From CAIPFQ01 sp035480615 (GTDB lineage: Bacteria > Chlamydiota > Chlamydiia > Chlamydiales > SM23-39), in assembly GCA_035480615.1 (NCBI GenBank), contig DATIHO010000077.1, forward strand, positions 1 to 11,621: DNA of 11,621 bases, written 5' to 3'. Numbering within the stretch: the stretch's first letter is position 1; each line of letters opens with the position of its first letter. The notes beneath the pieces were generated by a model, which had not been told where the DNA came from, ran no database searches, and saw nothing but the letters and a program-made list of their open reading frames with translations. Positions 1 to 6,214 of the stretch are shown piece after piece. Position numbers and translations under genes: made by a program.

Positions 1-2
1 CT

Positions 3-725
3 GAAGCGGAGCAAGCGCTCACCCAAACCTATTCGTACATTGGGCGAGGGCGGCAGTGCTTTGCCTTCGCCAGCGAGGACGGCAAATATGTCGTCAAACT
101 CCCCCGAACCGATATCTACAAGCTCCCCCTTTGGGTCCGCGTCCTTCCATTCCCATCGCTTCGCAACCGAATGCGCATCGACCGAGCTGAGCGGGAGAAG
201 TTCATCATCGACAGCATGCACATCGCCTTCGAGGAGCTGCAAGAGCAAACCGCCATCCTAGCCATCCACCTAGGCCAAAGCGCCTCCAAAAACAAAAAGC
301 TAACCCTCATCGACGCATTAGGATGCAAGCATCTCCTGCCCCTTGAGAAAACCTCTTTTGTCCTCCAATATAAACGGCCCATTCTGATGAAGGCCTTTCA
401 AGAAGCGCGCCGCACCGGCGACACACCCCAGGCCCAACGCATCCTCGACGCCCTCATCGCCGCGGTCGTCGATAGAGCTGAAAAGGGGATCCTGAACAGA
501 GACCGCTCTTTCCTACGCAATTATGGATTCGACGGCCACAAGGCCTATCAAATTGACATCGGCAGTTTCTTTCGCATTGAAGGCATGCCCAAAGACACCG
601 CCAAACACAAATCGATCAACGACTCGATGGACGCGGTGAAGGAGTGGCTAACCACTAACGACCCAGAGATGCTCCCCTATCTCAACGAAAAACTCGCCGC
701 TCTTTCGGGAAATTCGAAATCATAG
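3..725 (+). CDS. Kinase-fold-like protein, C-terminal 240 codons (start lies outside window)
   Basis: The frame is open from the first full codon of the window to the TAG at 723-725, so the true start is upstream; the first ATG inside (171) is internal. Visible residues 14-32 resemble a protein-kinase N-lobe: a GRGRQCF glycine-rich segment, then YVVK with a candidate ATP-binding lysine at 32. Residues 166-173 (RDRSFLRN) look like a catalytic loop, with Asp167 and Asn173, and IDIG at 184-187 sits where the metal-binding DFG motif is expected, 12 residues after the Asn. The Asp-to-Asn spacing is one residue longer than in typical Ser/Thr kinases, so this may be a divergent or inactive kinase. 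I recall similar proteins in chlamydia-like bacteria, without a known role. The gene is GC-rich and lies outside the element, in host chromosome. It converges on the next gene and overlaps it by 44 bp. Confidence 0.75.
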   Translation, partial: EAEQALTQTYSYIGRGRQCFAFASEDGKYVVKLPRTDIYKLPLWVRVLPFPSLRNRMRIDRAEREKFIIDSMHIAFEELQEQTAILAIHLGQSASKNKKLTLIDALGCKHLLPLEKTSFVLQYKRPILMKAFQEARRTGDTPQAQRILDALIAAVVDRAEKGILNRDRSFLRNYGFDGHKAYQIDIGSFFRIEGMPKDTAKHKSINDSMDAVKEWLTTNDPEMLPYLNEKLAALSGNSKS

Positions 726-1101
726 CATCCCGCTTCTTAACCAGTTCAGCCACAGGATTCGCTCTCGTTGCCACCTCTTTGTAACTGGGTACTTTCACAC
801 TTGCCTCATGAAACTCAAGAAACGCTTTGAACGACTTGTACACATCCCGTTCACATTTGATTTGATCCCCTTGCAAGGTAAAGACCTTGATCATTGGAGT
901 ACCTCTACCATCGAGAAAGATCGCTGTGAAGCGAGAATATTTTTCTGCGGAAGGTTGAACCACCATGCTGCTTCCAGTACGAACGGTCTCAAGGTGCTCA
1001 ACAGGATAAGTGAACTGTTTACTAAAATACCCTCCATAGAGGCCCAAAACCGCATAGATTCTTGGGTCGAACTTAGGTGAAGAAGAGACAACAGCGGCCA
1101 T
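682..1101 (-). CDS. Conserved-looking hypothetical protein, 139 aa
   Basis: I do not recognise this family. I place the start at the ATG at 1101-1099 because a strong ribosome binding site (GGAGG) lies six bases upstream; a longer frame beginning at 1146 has no such site. The product is a soluble, mixed alpha/beta-looking protein with no signal peptide or membrane segment. Its C-terminal third is rich in Lys, Glu and Arg. The last 44 bp overlap the 3' end of the convergent kinase-like gene in antisense orientation, so both ends are constrained together. It belongs to the host flank, 145 bp outside the element junction. Its upstream region contains a TATACA (minus strand, 1159-1154) that could serve as a -10 box, but I see no good -35 box with it. 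Confidence 0.6.
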   Translation of the reverse strand: MAAVVSSSPKFDPRIYAVLGLYGGYFSKQFTYPVEHLETVRTGSSMVVQPSAEKYSRFTAIFLDGRGTPMIKVFTLQGDQIKCERDVYKSFKAFLEFHEASVKVPSYKEVATRANPVAELVKKRDAMISNFPKERRVFR

Positions 1102-1245
1102 AAACCTCCAGTTTTTACAATGGGCGGGAAGTTTACGACCCAACAATTAAGTTTGTATAAATATTTTGAATCCAAGCTCCATGCCGCCAAATTTCCCAGG
1201 ATATTATTTTGAAGAAGCAGCTCGGCCTGATAATTTGAAGCAAAT

Positions 1246-1288
1246 TGCCTGAAACCGGGATCGAACCGATCACCTTCGCATTACGAAT
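1246..1288 (-). repeat. Left attachment site: displaced 3' part of tRNA-Thr
   Basis: These 43 bases match 11455-11497 (the 3' part of the intact tRNA-Thr) with six differences. The first 17 tRNA-sense bases, covering the anticodon loop and 3' anticodon stem (ATTCGTAATGCGAAGGT), are exact. On the minus strand the fragment still folds as a T arm (ATCGG, loop TTCGATC, CCGGT) and ends in an acceptor strand TTCAGGC plus A, which would pair with the 5' strand GCCTGAA of the intact gene. No 5' tRNA half is present beyond the core. This is the pattern left when an integrase recombines inside a tRNA gene: the original host 3' half is pushed to the far end of the insertion. Confidence 0.85.
1272..1288. 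repeat. att core, left copy (17-bp direct repeat)
   Basis: The sequence ACCTTCGCATTACGAAT is identical to 11481-11497 and in the same orientation. The two copies are 10,209 bp apart, which gives the element size. The crossover is likely to fall in this core, since similarity stops abruptly on its right side. Confidence 0.8.
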
Positions 1289-1407
1289 ATGCAGGCCGCG
1301 CCTCACGCCGCTGCAATCCGCAGCAGCTGACACGAGGAGAGTGTAACCGATCCGTCCGTTTCGATCTACTGCGACATGCACTGGTTTGGGGTAGATTCCC
1401 GCCCCCT

Positions 1408-1429
1408 TTTGGTCCAGGATTGGTCCACG
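1408..1429. repeat. Candidate integrase arm-type site, left (22-bp repeat)
   Basis: This 22-bp stretch is repeated exactly at 11344-11365 in direct orientation. It contains two TGGTCCA heptamers separated by GGAT, so the heptamers are 11 bp apart, about one helical turn. It begins 119 bp after the left core, and its partner ends 115 bp before the right core, so in the excised circle the two copies would flank the core almost symmetrically. Tyrosine integrases of the lambda type bind such arm sites. The function is inferred; the repeat and its spacing are seen directly. Confidence 0.6.
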
Positions 1430-1441
1430 CAACAGAAGCGC

Positions 1442-1470
1442 TTGGCACAGACAGCCGTTTAGGATAAAAT
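1442..1470 (+). promoter_or_regulatory. Sigma70-type promoter for the 231-aa gene
   Basis: TTGGCA (1442-1447) and TAAAAT (1465-1470) are separated by 17 bp and each differs from consensus at one position. Transcription would start about 18 bp before the ATG at 1496. Confidence 0.6.
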
Positions 1471-1495
1471 ACCTCATTCCAATAGGGGAAATGCA

Positions 1496-2191
1496 ATGGA
1501 AGGATCTTATTTAGAGGGGGAACTTGGCAAAGAAGCCGCGATCGGGGTAGCGAAAGTCGCCCTTGGCCTCGTACCTGGAGTCGGCCCGCTTCTAGTAGAA
1601 GCATTTTTCGAAACTCCTAGCCGTCTTGTTCAAAACCGCCGCGACGAATACATCGATGCTGTTCTGAAAAATCTAGCCCAAGTCCAAGAATCTTTGATCG
1701 ATATTGACTACTTGAAGTCGGAAGATTTTTCGGATTTACTCCAACACATTGCAAGAAAGGTAATGATACGAAAAGCCAAAGAAAGGGCAGATTTTTTTGC
1801 GCGGTTATCAGCAGCAAACGCCCTGACAACGCGACCCACTGCTTCCGTGGGCTGGCAGTTTCAATTTGTCGAAATCCTTGCCGACTTGAACGACAGCGAA
1901 ATGTATTTGTTGCTCGCGCTCGACAAACATCCATCACCGTCTGGCGCTAGCTTATCTGGAATATCGCCCCCCTTCGGGTTCGACAACAAGGCAGAATTCC
2001 AGTTGTGTTTCGACTCGCTGCTCTCCAAGGGACTTGTGTACGACGCAAGCCTTTCCGGGCTCCCGAAACTCGGCGTGGGACATAATCCCACACCAAGAGA
2101 GCGCATCGACATTTCCCCGCTTGGTAAAAAAATTATTCAGTTCACCAAAGAAGTTGACACCATCATGGAACGAGCCCTTAAAAAATTTTAG
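1496..2191 (+). CDS. Hypothetical element-borne protein, 231 aa, helical core plus winged-helix-like tail
   Basis: The ATG at 1496 has an upstream AGGGG and a good promoter. Residues 10-37 are a hydrophobic, Gly/Val-rich segment (GVAKVALGLVPGVGPLLVEAFF), which could touch or insert into a membrane. It is followed by a charged helical region (RLVQNRRDEYIDAVLKNLAQ). I recall hypothetical proteins with this arrangement (a 'PGVG' hydrophobic start, a 'KRRDEW' segment, then a long helical body) in mobile and defence islands, but no established function. The last 70 residues (FQLCFDSLLSKGLVYD, then ERIDISPLGKKIIQF) look like a winged helix of the kind that ends many regulatory or effector proteins. 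It is the leftmost gene of the element and is transcribed away from the junction, a usual position for cargo. A toxin or abortive-infection role is only a guess. Confidence 0.7.
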   Translation: MEGSYLEGELGKEAAIGVAKVALGLVPGVGPLLVEAFFETPSRLVQNRRDEYIDAVLKNLAQVQESLIDIDYLKSEDFSDLLQHIARKVMIRKAKERADFFARLSAANALTTRPTASVGWQFQFVEILADLNDSEMYLLLALDKHPSPSGASLSGISPPFGFDNKAEFQLCFDSLLSKGLVYDASLSGLPKLGVGHNPTPRERIDISPLGKKIIQFTKEVDTIMERALKKF

Positions 2192-2202
2192 TGAGCTCTT
2201 GA

Positions 2203-2217
2203 TCAAGGACGCCTTGA
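2203..2217. terminator. Short hairpin between convergent genes
   Basis: TCAAGG-ACG-CCTTGA forms a perfect 6-bp stem with a 3-base loop in the 54-bp gap between the ends of the 231-aa gene and the leftward 207-aa gene. Only a short T run (2223-2226) follows on the plus strand, so as a terminator it is weak. Confidence 0.3.
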
Positions 2218-2245
2218 CTCGGGTTTTGGCCATAAAATCGTGGAA

Positions 2246-2869
2246 TCAAGAAAAGAGGAGCTTCCAAACTGGCAGCCCATACTGCACCCAAAGATATACG
2301 ACACCCCAGCCCATAGTTGCAAATATAGCAACTGCTATCAGGCCTCGAAAAATCCAATCCCGCCATTTTGTGCCTTTTTGATTGAAGAAATCTCTGTGAA
2401 GGATAATTACGCTAGGATCGTCCGGCTTCAACTGAAATGCAAAATCACTCCCACAGGAAGGATGCGGATGCTGTCCAGCGAAATGATCAACTTTCAATAA
2501 CCCATAAGCGGGAATTATGGTACTTTTGCATTTCTGTCTTAGATCGGAATCGAATTTTTCTTCTCCGCAAGACACATCTCTATTCCAACCTCCATGCAGC
2601 GCTTGGTTTACAGGATACACCTGGGCCCAAACATCCTGAAATTGCACGCAAGCCATGACGATCTTTGCGGGTATAGGAGCGCCCCATTCGCTTTTTACAA
2701 GCCATGAAATTTTCGATTCTACTATTCTCCCGTTGGGCTTACCGCCACATCCAATATCCGGAGTGATATCGGTGTAGCCGATGATTAAAATTTTGAGGCC
2801 AAAAAAACGCGGAATTGACGGGAAATACTTTCCGATCCAGATCAAAGTTTGTTCGTATAAATACTTCAT
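2246..2869 (-). CDS. Hypothetical protein with C-terminal membrane anchor, 207 aa
   Basis: I do not recognise this protein. I chose the ATG at 2869 over a TTG two codons earlier; it is preceded by GAGAGGG and overlaps the stop of a 19-codon reading frame as ATGA, which suggests coupled translation. The first 170 residues look soluble, with several Cys/Gly pairs (CGG at 41-43, CG at 101-102, CG at 139-140) and His-rich DHFAGQHPHP at 128-137, so metal binding is possible but unproven. Residues 173-196 form one hydrophobic helix next to a basic, aromatic stretch (KWRDWIFRG), followed by about ten residues; a tail-anchored topology with the bulk in the cytoplasm is likely. It follows abiEii in the same direction after 64 bp and may share its transcript. 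Confidence 0.6.
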   Translation of the reverse strand: MKYLYEQTLIWIGKYFPSIPRFFGLKILIIGYTDITPDIGCGGKPNGRIVESKISWLVKSEWGAPIPAKIVMACVQFQDVWAQVYPVNQALHGGWNRDVSCGEEKFDSDLRQKCKSTIIPAYGLLKVDHFAGQHPHPSCGSDFAFQLKPDDPSVIILHRDFFNQKGTKWRDWIFRGLIAVAIFATMGWGVVYLWVQYGLPVWKLLFS

Positions 2870-2925
2870 AGGCAATCCCTCTCTTCATCGAACAAGTTAG
2901 AAGCAATAACATCAAGCTTTTCCAT
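2866..2925 (-). CDS. Possible 19-aa leader or small protein between abiEii and the anchored protein
   Basis: ATG at 2925 opens a frame encoding MEKLDVIASNLFDEERDCL, ending in a TGA that overlaps the ATG of the 207-aa gene (ATGA). An AGGTG sits about seven bases upstream, overlapping the region of the abiEii stop codon. The placement suggests a coupling device that carries ribosomes from abiEii into the downstream gene. It is very short and may be chance. Confidence 0.3.
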   Translation of the reverse strand: MEKLDVIASNLFDEERDCL

Positions 2926-2933
2926 TGACGCAC

Positions 2934-3779
2934 CTACATGACTTTATCAATCAATTTATTAATCACCGCTATCACCGCTTCGATCTGCTCAGGCAAGACC
3001 TTTGCAAGTGTCACAGAATGGCGATACCGTCCCCAGTATTGCTGCAACGCCCCAAGCGCTGAAGGATCGAACTGTATTGGCAATCGCAACGGCGTTTTGC
3101 GATGCTCAAACACTAAACGAATAGCTTTTGAAGTATCAGCCCAGTTCAGCATTTTCTCCGAACTGGCAAGAGTGTAGAGATCGTGAAAATCCTTCATCCG
3201 ACTATTATCAGCCCCTCGGAAGATTGCCGTCTCTAGCTTCTCGGCAAATATGAACTCCATTGGGTAACAATTTACCGTTAGCGACGGTTCAAACAATGGC
3301 CCCTTGGAATTTGAGAGAAGCAAAAGCTCCTTCTTATGAGTTTGGACCAGATCGCCGAATCCTAGATCGATGAAGAGAGGAAATTTGGCCTTCCCAAAGC
3401 GAACCTCTATTTTGACGTGAGCGCCGGGATACTCCATGTGAAAATGTTCGAGAGGAGCGACGACCGGATTCATAAAAGCAAATCCATCTTCAATCTCAAC
3501 CCGTAAAATATCATTAAAAGTTTTCTGCAAAGCGCTGATTTCATTGCTGAATCGTTGGATCGTAAAATCCAGATCTTTAGTTTCTCTACCGATATCCACG
3601 TACCGAGCCAATAGAGTTCCTCCTTTCAGAACAAAATGCGAGTGGTAAGGCGATCGGCATAGGCGAACAAGAAATCTTTCTGTAATCACGTTTTGCCAGA
3701 CTTCAGCAGGAGTTACATTCCTTTCCTTGGCAATGAGGCGTAGTCGTTTTTTAAATGATTGTTCCAACGCGGATGTCAT
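2934..3779 (-). CDS. abiEii: AbiEii-type nucleotidyltransferase toxin of a type IV toxin-antitoxin system, 281 aa
   Basis: This matches the AbiEii/MenT-like nucleotidyltransferase family. Visible motifs are KGGTLL at 52-57, RETKDLDF at 65-72 with the metal-binding Asp69 and Asp71, the conserved AEKLETA helix at 179-185, and SRMKDFHDLY at 193-202. Family members transfer nucleotides to target RNAs (tRNA acceptor ends in the MenT relatives) and stop growth, aborting phage infection or stabilising mobile DNA. Length is typical and all expected motifs are intact, so it is probably active. The position usually occupied by Ser in the RxSxDxDF motif is Lys here (ETKD). Its ATG overlaps the stop of abiEi by 4 bp (ATGA), so the antitoxin is translated first and the two are coupled. 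It lies within the element as defence or maintenance cargo. Confidence 0.9.
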   Translation of the reverse strand: MTSALEQSFKKRLRLIAKERNVTPAEVWQNVITERFLVRLCRSPYHSHFVLKGGTLLARYVDIGRETKDLDFTIQRFSNEISALQKTFNDILRVEIEDGFAFMNPVVAPLEHFHMEYPGAHVKIEVRFGKAKFPLFIDLGFGDLVQTHKKELLLLSNSKGPLFEPSLTVNCYPMEFIFAEKLETAIFRGADNSRMKDFHDLYTLASSEKMLNWADTSKAIRLVFEHRKTPLRLPIQFDPSALGALQQYWGRYRHSVTLAKVLPEQIEAVIAVINKLIDKVM

Positions 3780-4372
3780 GTTGTTAAAGCCACAATATAT
3801 TTATTAATATTAATTCTTAGCGCCTTGGCATATTTTGAAAGTTTTGGCAAATCTGCTTTTGGCCCGGAAGAAGGGTTTAGATAAGCTTGAAGAGCTTTGA
3901 TGGCAATTTCATCGCTCAAATATCGAAATGAGTCGACAATAGTCCTTTCTCGATCAAAGATTTTCACTTCATATTTCCCCATCTTTACGGTTGTTAGCCC
4001 GAGACTCATATTCCTCATTCGAACAATTCGGGTGTGGGAGCGCTTCGGGCTTTTATCCGTGTTGGGAATGGCAATCCAATAGTCCCTCATGATCTGATCA
4101 GTTAGGTCATAGTAGCAAAGCGCCGAAACAAGACAAATAACGCCTCGAGGAATACTCGAGGCAGTTAGCACAAGCTCTTCAAAATCAAGATTTATGCCAC
4201 TAAGGGCCTCTGCCACCCGGTAGAGCCCACGTCCGACCCTTTCAATGACCCCTTTTCGACAAAAATGCGCTAGCATTCGAGAAGGGATCCCTCTGGAACG
4301 AGCCTCGCTAGCCTTGAATATAGGCTCCTTTAAAAGAGGATCGAGAAGCTGCTGATACTTAGATGGTTTCAT
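3776..4372 (-). CDS. abiEi: AbiEi-type antitoxin and transcriptional autorepressor, 198 aa
   Basis: The N-terminal winged helix (IFKASEARSRGIPSRMLAHFCRKGVIERVGRGLYRV) is the typical AbiEi DNA-binding domain; the rest (RGVICLVSALCYYDLTDQI and IFDRERTIVDSFRY) matches the antitoxin domain. In studied systems AbiEi neutralises the toxin without direct binding and represses its own promoter by binding inverted repeats. I prefer the ATG at 4372 (MKPSKYQQ), because the alternative ATG nine codons upstream (4399) lies inside a long palindrome that looks like the operator; neither start has a good ribosome binding site. The gene overlaps abiEii by 4 bp and is transcribed divergently from glnS. Confidence 0.85.
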   Translation of the reverse strand: MKPSKYQQLLDPLLKEPIFKASEARSRGIPSRMLAHFCRKGVIERVGRGLYRVAEALSGINLDFEELVLTASSIPRGVICLVSALCYYDLTDQIMRDYWIAIPNTDKSPKRSHTRIVRMRNMSLGLTTVKMGKYEVKIFDRERTIVDSFRYLSDEIAIKALQAYLNPSSGPKADLPKLSKYAKALRININKYIVALTT

Positions 4373-4379
4373 ATTTCTA

Positions 4380-4428
4380 TGTGTAACAAAAGAACTCATT
4401 AAAAGTCAATGAGAGCTTTTATTACACA
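4380..4428. promoter_or_regulatory. Large inverted repeat: probable AbiEi operator
   Basis: Two 21-bp arms, 4380-4400 and 4408-4428, are inverted copies with 18 of 21 positions matching and a 7-bp spacer. Each arm holds TGTGTAA, then AAAAG, then CTCATT on its own strand. A minus-strand TTGACT (4409-4404) that could be the abiE -35 box lies in the centre, so protein bound here would block the promoter. AbiEi antitoxins are known to bind paired inverted repeats at their own promoter; assignment to this protein is inferred from position. The repeat may also affect the divergent glnS promoter. Confidence 0.65.
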
Positions 4429-4454
4429 GAATACAGAACGGATTGAGATTTTTG

Positions 4455-4476
4455 CTGAAAATAACTCGATTTTCAG
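4455..4476. promoter_or_regulatory. Perfect 8-bp hairpin upstream of glnS
   Basis: CTGAAAAT and ATTTTCAG are separated by 6 bases and lie 28 bp before the glnS start. It could be an operator or an mRNA structure in the leader. A TTGAGA (4443-4448) lies just upstream as a possible -35 box. The function is unknown. Confidence 0.35.
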
Positions 4477-4504
4477 TTAAATTTACTAAAAAGGAGAGAT
4501 TTAA

Positions 4505-6205
4505 ATGGAAAATTCACAAGACCTAGACAGGTCGACAGGTAGAGACTTTATCCGTCGCATTATAGACGAGGATGTCCTTGTAGGTCGCCATGAGGGTAAA
4601 GTCGTGACTCGATTTCCTCCCGAACCGAACGGATTTTTGCACATTGGGCATGCAAAATCAATTTGTTTAAACTTTGGGATTGCGGAAGAATACAATGGCG
4701 CGTGCCATCTTCGGTTTGATGATACTGATCCTACGAAAGAAGATGCCAAGTATGAGAAATCCATCCAAGAAGATGTGCGCTGGCTTGGGTTTGATTGGAA
4801 GGGCAATCTTTTTCACGCTTCAGACTATTTTGATCAAATGTATGACTACGCTGTCGAACTGATCAAATCCCAAAAAGCATACGTATGCGAGCTGAATGAA
4901 GAGGAAATTCGAGAATATCGAGGTACTGTCACCTCTCCGGGGCGACTCAGTCCATATGCAAAACGTTCTGTTGAAGAAAACTTAAATCTATTTCACAGAA
5001 TGAAATCTGGTGAATTTCCTGACGGATTTTGTGTGTTGCGAGCGCGAATCGATATGACCTCTCCTAACATGAAAATGAGAGATCCTCTTTTATATCGGAT
5101 TCGTCATGCTCACCATTATAAAACGGGTAACAAATGGTGCATTTACCCAATGTATGATTATGCTCATCCTATTTCAGATGCTGTAGAAGGAATCACCCAC
5201 TCCATCTGCACTCTTGAATTTGAAAATAATCGAGAATTATATGACTGGGTATTGAACAACATTCATGCAAAGTTTGCCTATAAGCCACATCAGTACGAAT
5301 TTGCGAGACTTGATCTTCAATATACTGTGATGAGTAAGCGGAAATTACTTCAATTGGTCGAAAATAAATATGTGAATGGATGGGATGATCCACGTCTGCC
5401 GACGATTGCTGGATTGCGAAGACGTGGATGCACGCCCGAATCCATCAAAAAATTCTGTGAACTGGTTGGAATCGCAAAATCAAACAGTTCAGTCGAAATG
5501 GCGCAATTTGAATTTTGCCTAAGAGATGATTTGAACGCCAAGGCTCCTCGAGTGATGGCTGTTGTAAGACCCTTAAAAGTAATTATCGATAATTATCCAG
5601 AAGAGCAAGTTGAAGAATTGGAAGCCTCTTACTGGCCCCACGATATCCCAAAAGTTGGCTCTCGCATTGTCCCCTTCACTAAAGAGCTGTATATTGAGAA
5701 AGATGATTTCCTTGAAAATCCGCCAAAAGACTTCTTCAGACTAGCCCCACGGAGAGAAGTTCGTCTGCGATATGGGTATTGCATAACCTGTACTCACGTC
5801 GACAAAGATGTGTCTACAGGAGAGATTACAGCTATTCATTGTACCTATGACCCAGAAACCAAAAGTGGGGGATCTCCTATAGGCAGAAAAGTGAAAGGAA
5901 CAATCCATTGGGTATCTTCTCGTGCGCTGATAGGAGAAGTTCGTCTTTACGATCGACTGCTCTCTGAAGCTCATTTAGGACAAGATCATGATTTTTTATC
6001 ACATATCAACCCTAACTCACTTGAAACTTTAACAGATTGTCGACTAGAACCTTCTCTTGAATCAGCTGCGCTTGGAGATCGGTATCAATTTGAAAGACAA
6101 GGCTACTTTTTTGTAGATCCTATTGATTCGAAGCCTGGAAGGTTAGTATTCAATCGAATTGTCACACTAAAAGATTCCTGGAGTAAAAAGCAGCCAAAGG
6201 CCTGA
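4505..6205 (+). CDS. glnS: Glutaminyl-tRNA synthetase, 566 aa
   Basis: A class I synthetase that charges tRNA-Gln with glutamine using ATP, in the cytoplasm. PPEPNG at 38-43 precedes the HIGH signature at 46-49; LRFDDTDPTKED (69-80), NKWCIYPMYDYAHPISDAVEGITHS (from 209) and VMSKRK (275-280, the normal GlnRS form of KMSKS) follow, then GWDDPRLPT and the C-terminal anticodon-binding beta barrels. Length and motif order agree with bacterial GlnRS of E. coli type (about 550 aa), so it appears complete and functional rather than a GluRS or a truncated paralogue. The start has AAGGAGAG seven bases upstream. It opens an operon with lrp and lysE genes and is strikingly AT-rich against the left flank. 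Finding it inside an integrative element is unusual, since many bacteria, classical chlamydiae among them, lack it and use GatCAB. Confidence 0.96.
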   Translation: MENSQDLDRSTGRDFIRRIIDEDVLVGRHEGKVVTRFPPEPNGFLHIGHAKSICLNFGIAEEYNGACHLRFDDTDPTKEDAKYEKSIQEDVRWLGFDWKGNLFHASDYFDQMYDYAVELIKSQKAYVCELNEEEIREYRGTVTSPGRLSPYAKRSVEENLNLFHRMKSGEFPDGFCVLRARIDMTSPNMKMRDPLLYRIRHAHHYKTGNKWCIYPMYDYAHPISDAVEGITHSICTLEFENNRELYDWVLNNIHAKFAYKPHQYEFARLDLQYTVMSKRKLLQLVENKYVNGWDDPRLPTIAGLRRRGCTPESIKKFCELVGIAKSNSSVEMAQFEFCLRDDLNAKAPRVMAVVRPLKVIIDNYPEEQVEELEASYWPHDIPKVGSRIVPFTKELYIEKDDFLENPPKDFFRLAPRREVRLRYGYCITCTHVDKDVSTGEITAIHCTYDPETKSGGSPIGRKVKGTIHWVSSRALIGEVRLYDRLLSEAHLGQDHDFLSHINPNSLETLTDCRLEPSLESAALGDRYQFERQGYFFVDPIDSKPGRLVFNRIVTLKDSWSKKQPKA

Positions 6206-6214
6206 GGTGTATTC

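Larger units (their letters stand above)
1102..1495. other. 394-bp noncoding stretch spanning the left element junction
   Basis: No convincing gene lies here. It holds, in order, the upstream region of the leftward 139-aa gene, the 43-nt tRNA-Thr remnant, a GC-rich stretch (about 1290-1407) with a small GCTGC/GCAGC hairpin at 1310-1324, a 22-bp repeat shared with the other end of the element, and a promoter for the next gene. The frames open on the minus strand here have no ribosome binding site and run through the tRNA remnant, so I regard them as chance. Confidence 0.6.

Noticed and set aside
1133..1604. Open minus-strand frames across the left junction, one containing WTNPGP as in the integrase N-terminus
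   Set aside because: They lack ribosome binding sites and cross the tRNA remnant or the 5' end of the 231-aa gene. Similarity to integrase is limited to the 22-bp repeat, which is better explained as a binding site than as a duplicated gene end.
4373..4399. Nine-codon longer AbiEi start (MSSFVTHRN)
   Set aside because: It begins inside the probable operator and has no ribosome binding site; kept only as an alternative.
5327..5344. VMSKRK in GlnRS as a damaged KMSKS motif
   Set aside because: MSKRK is the normal form in glutaminyl-tRNA synthetases, including the E. coli enzyme.
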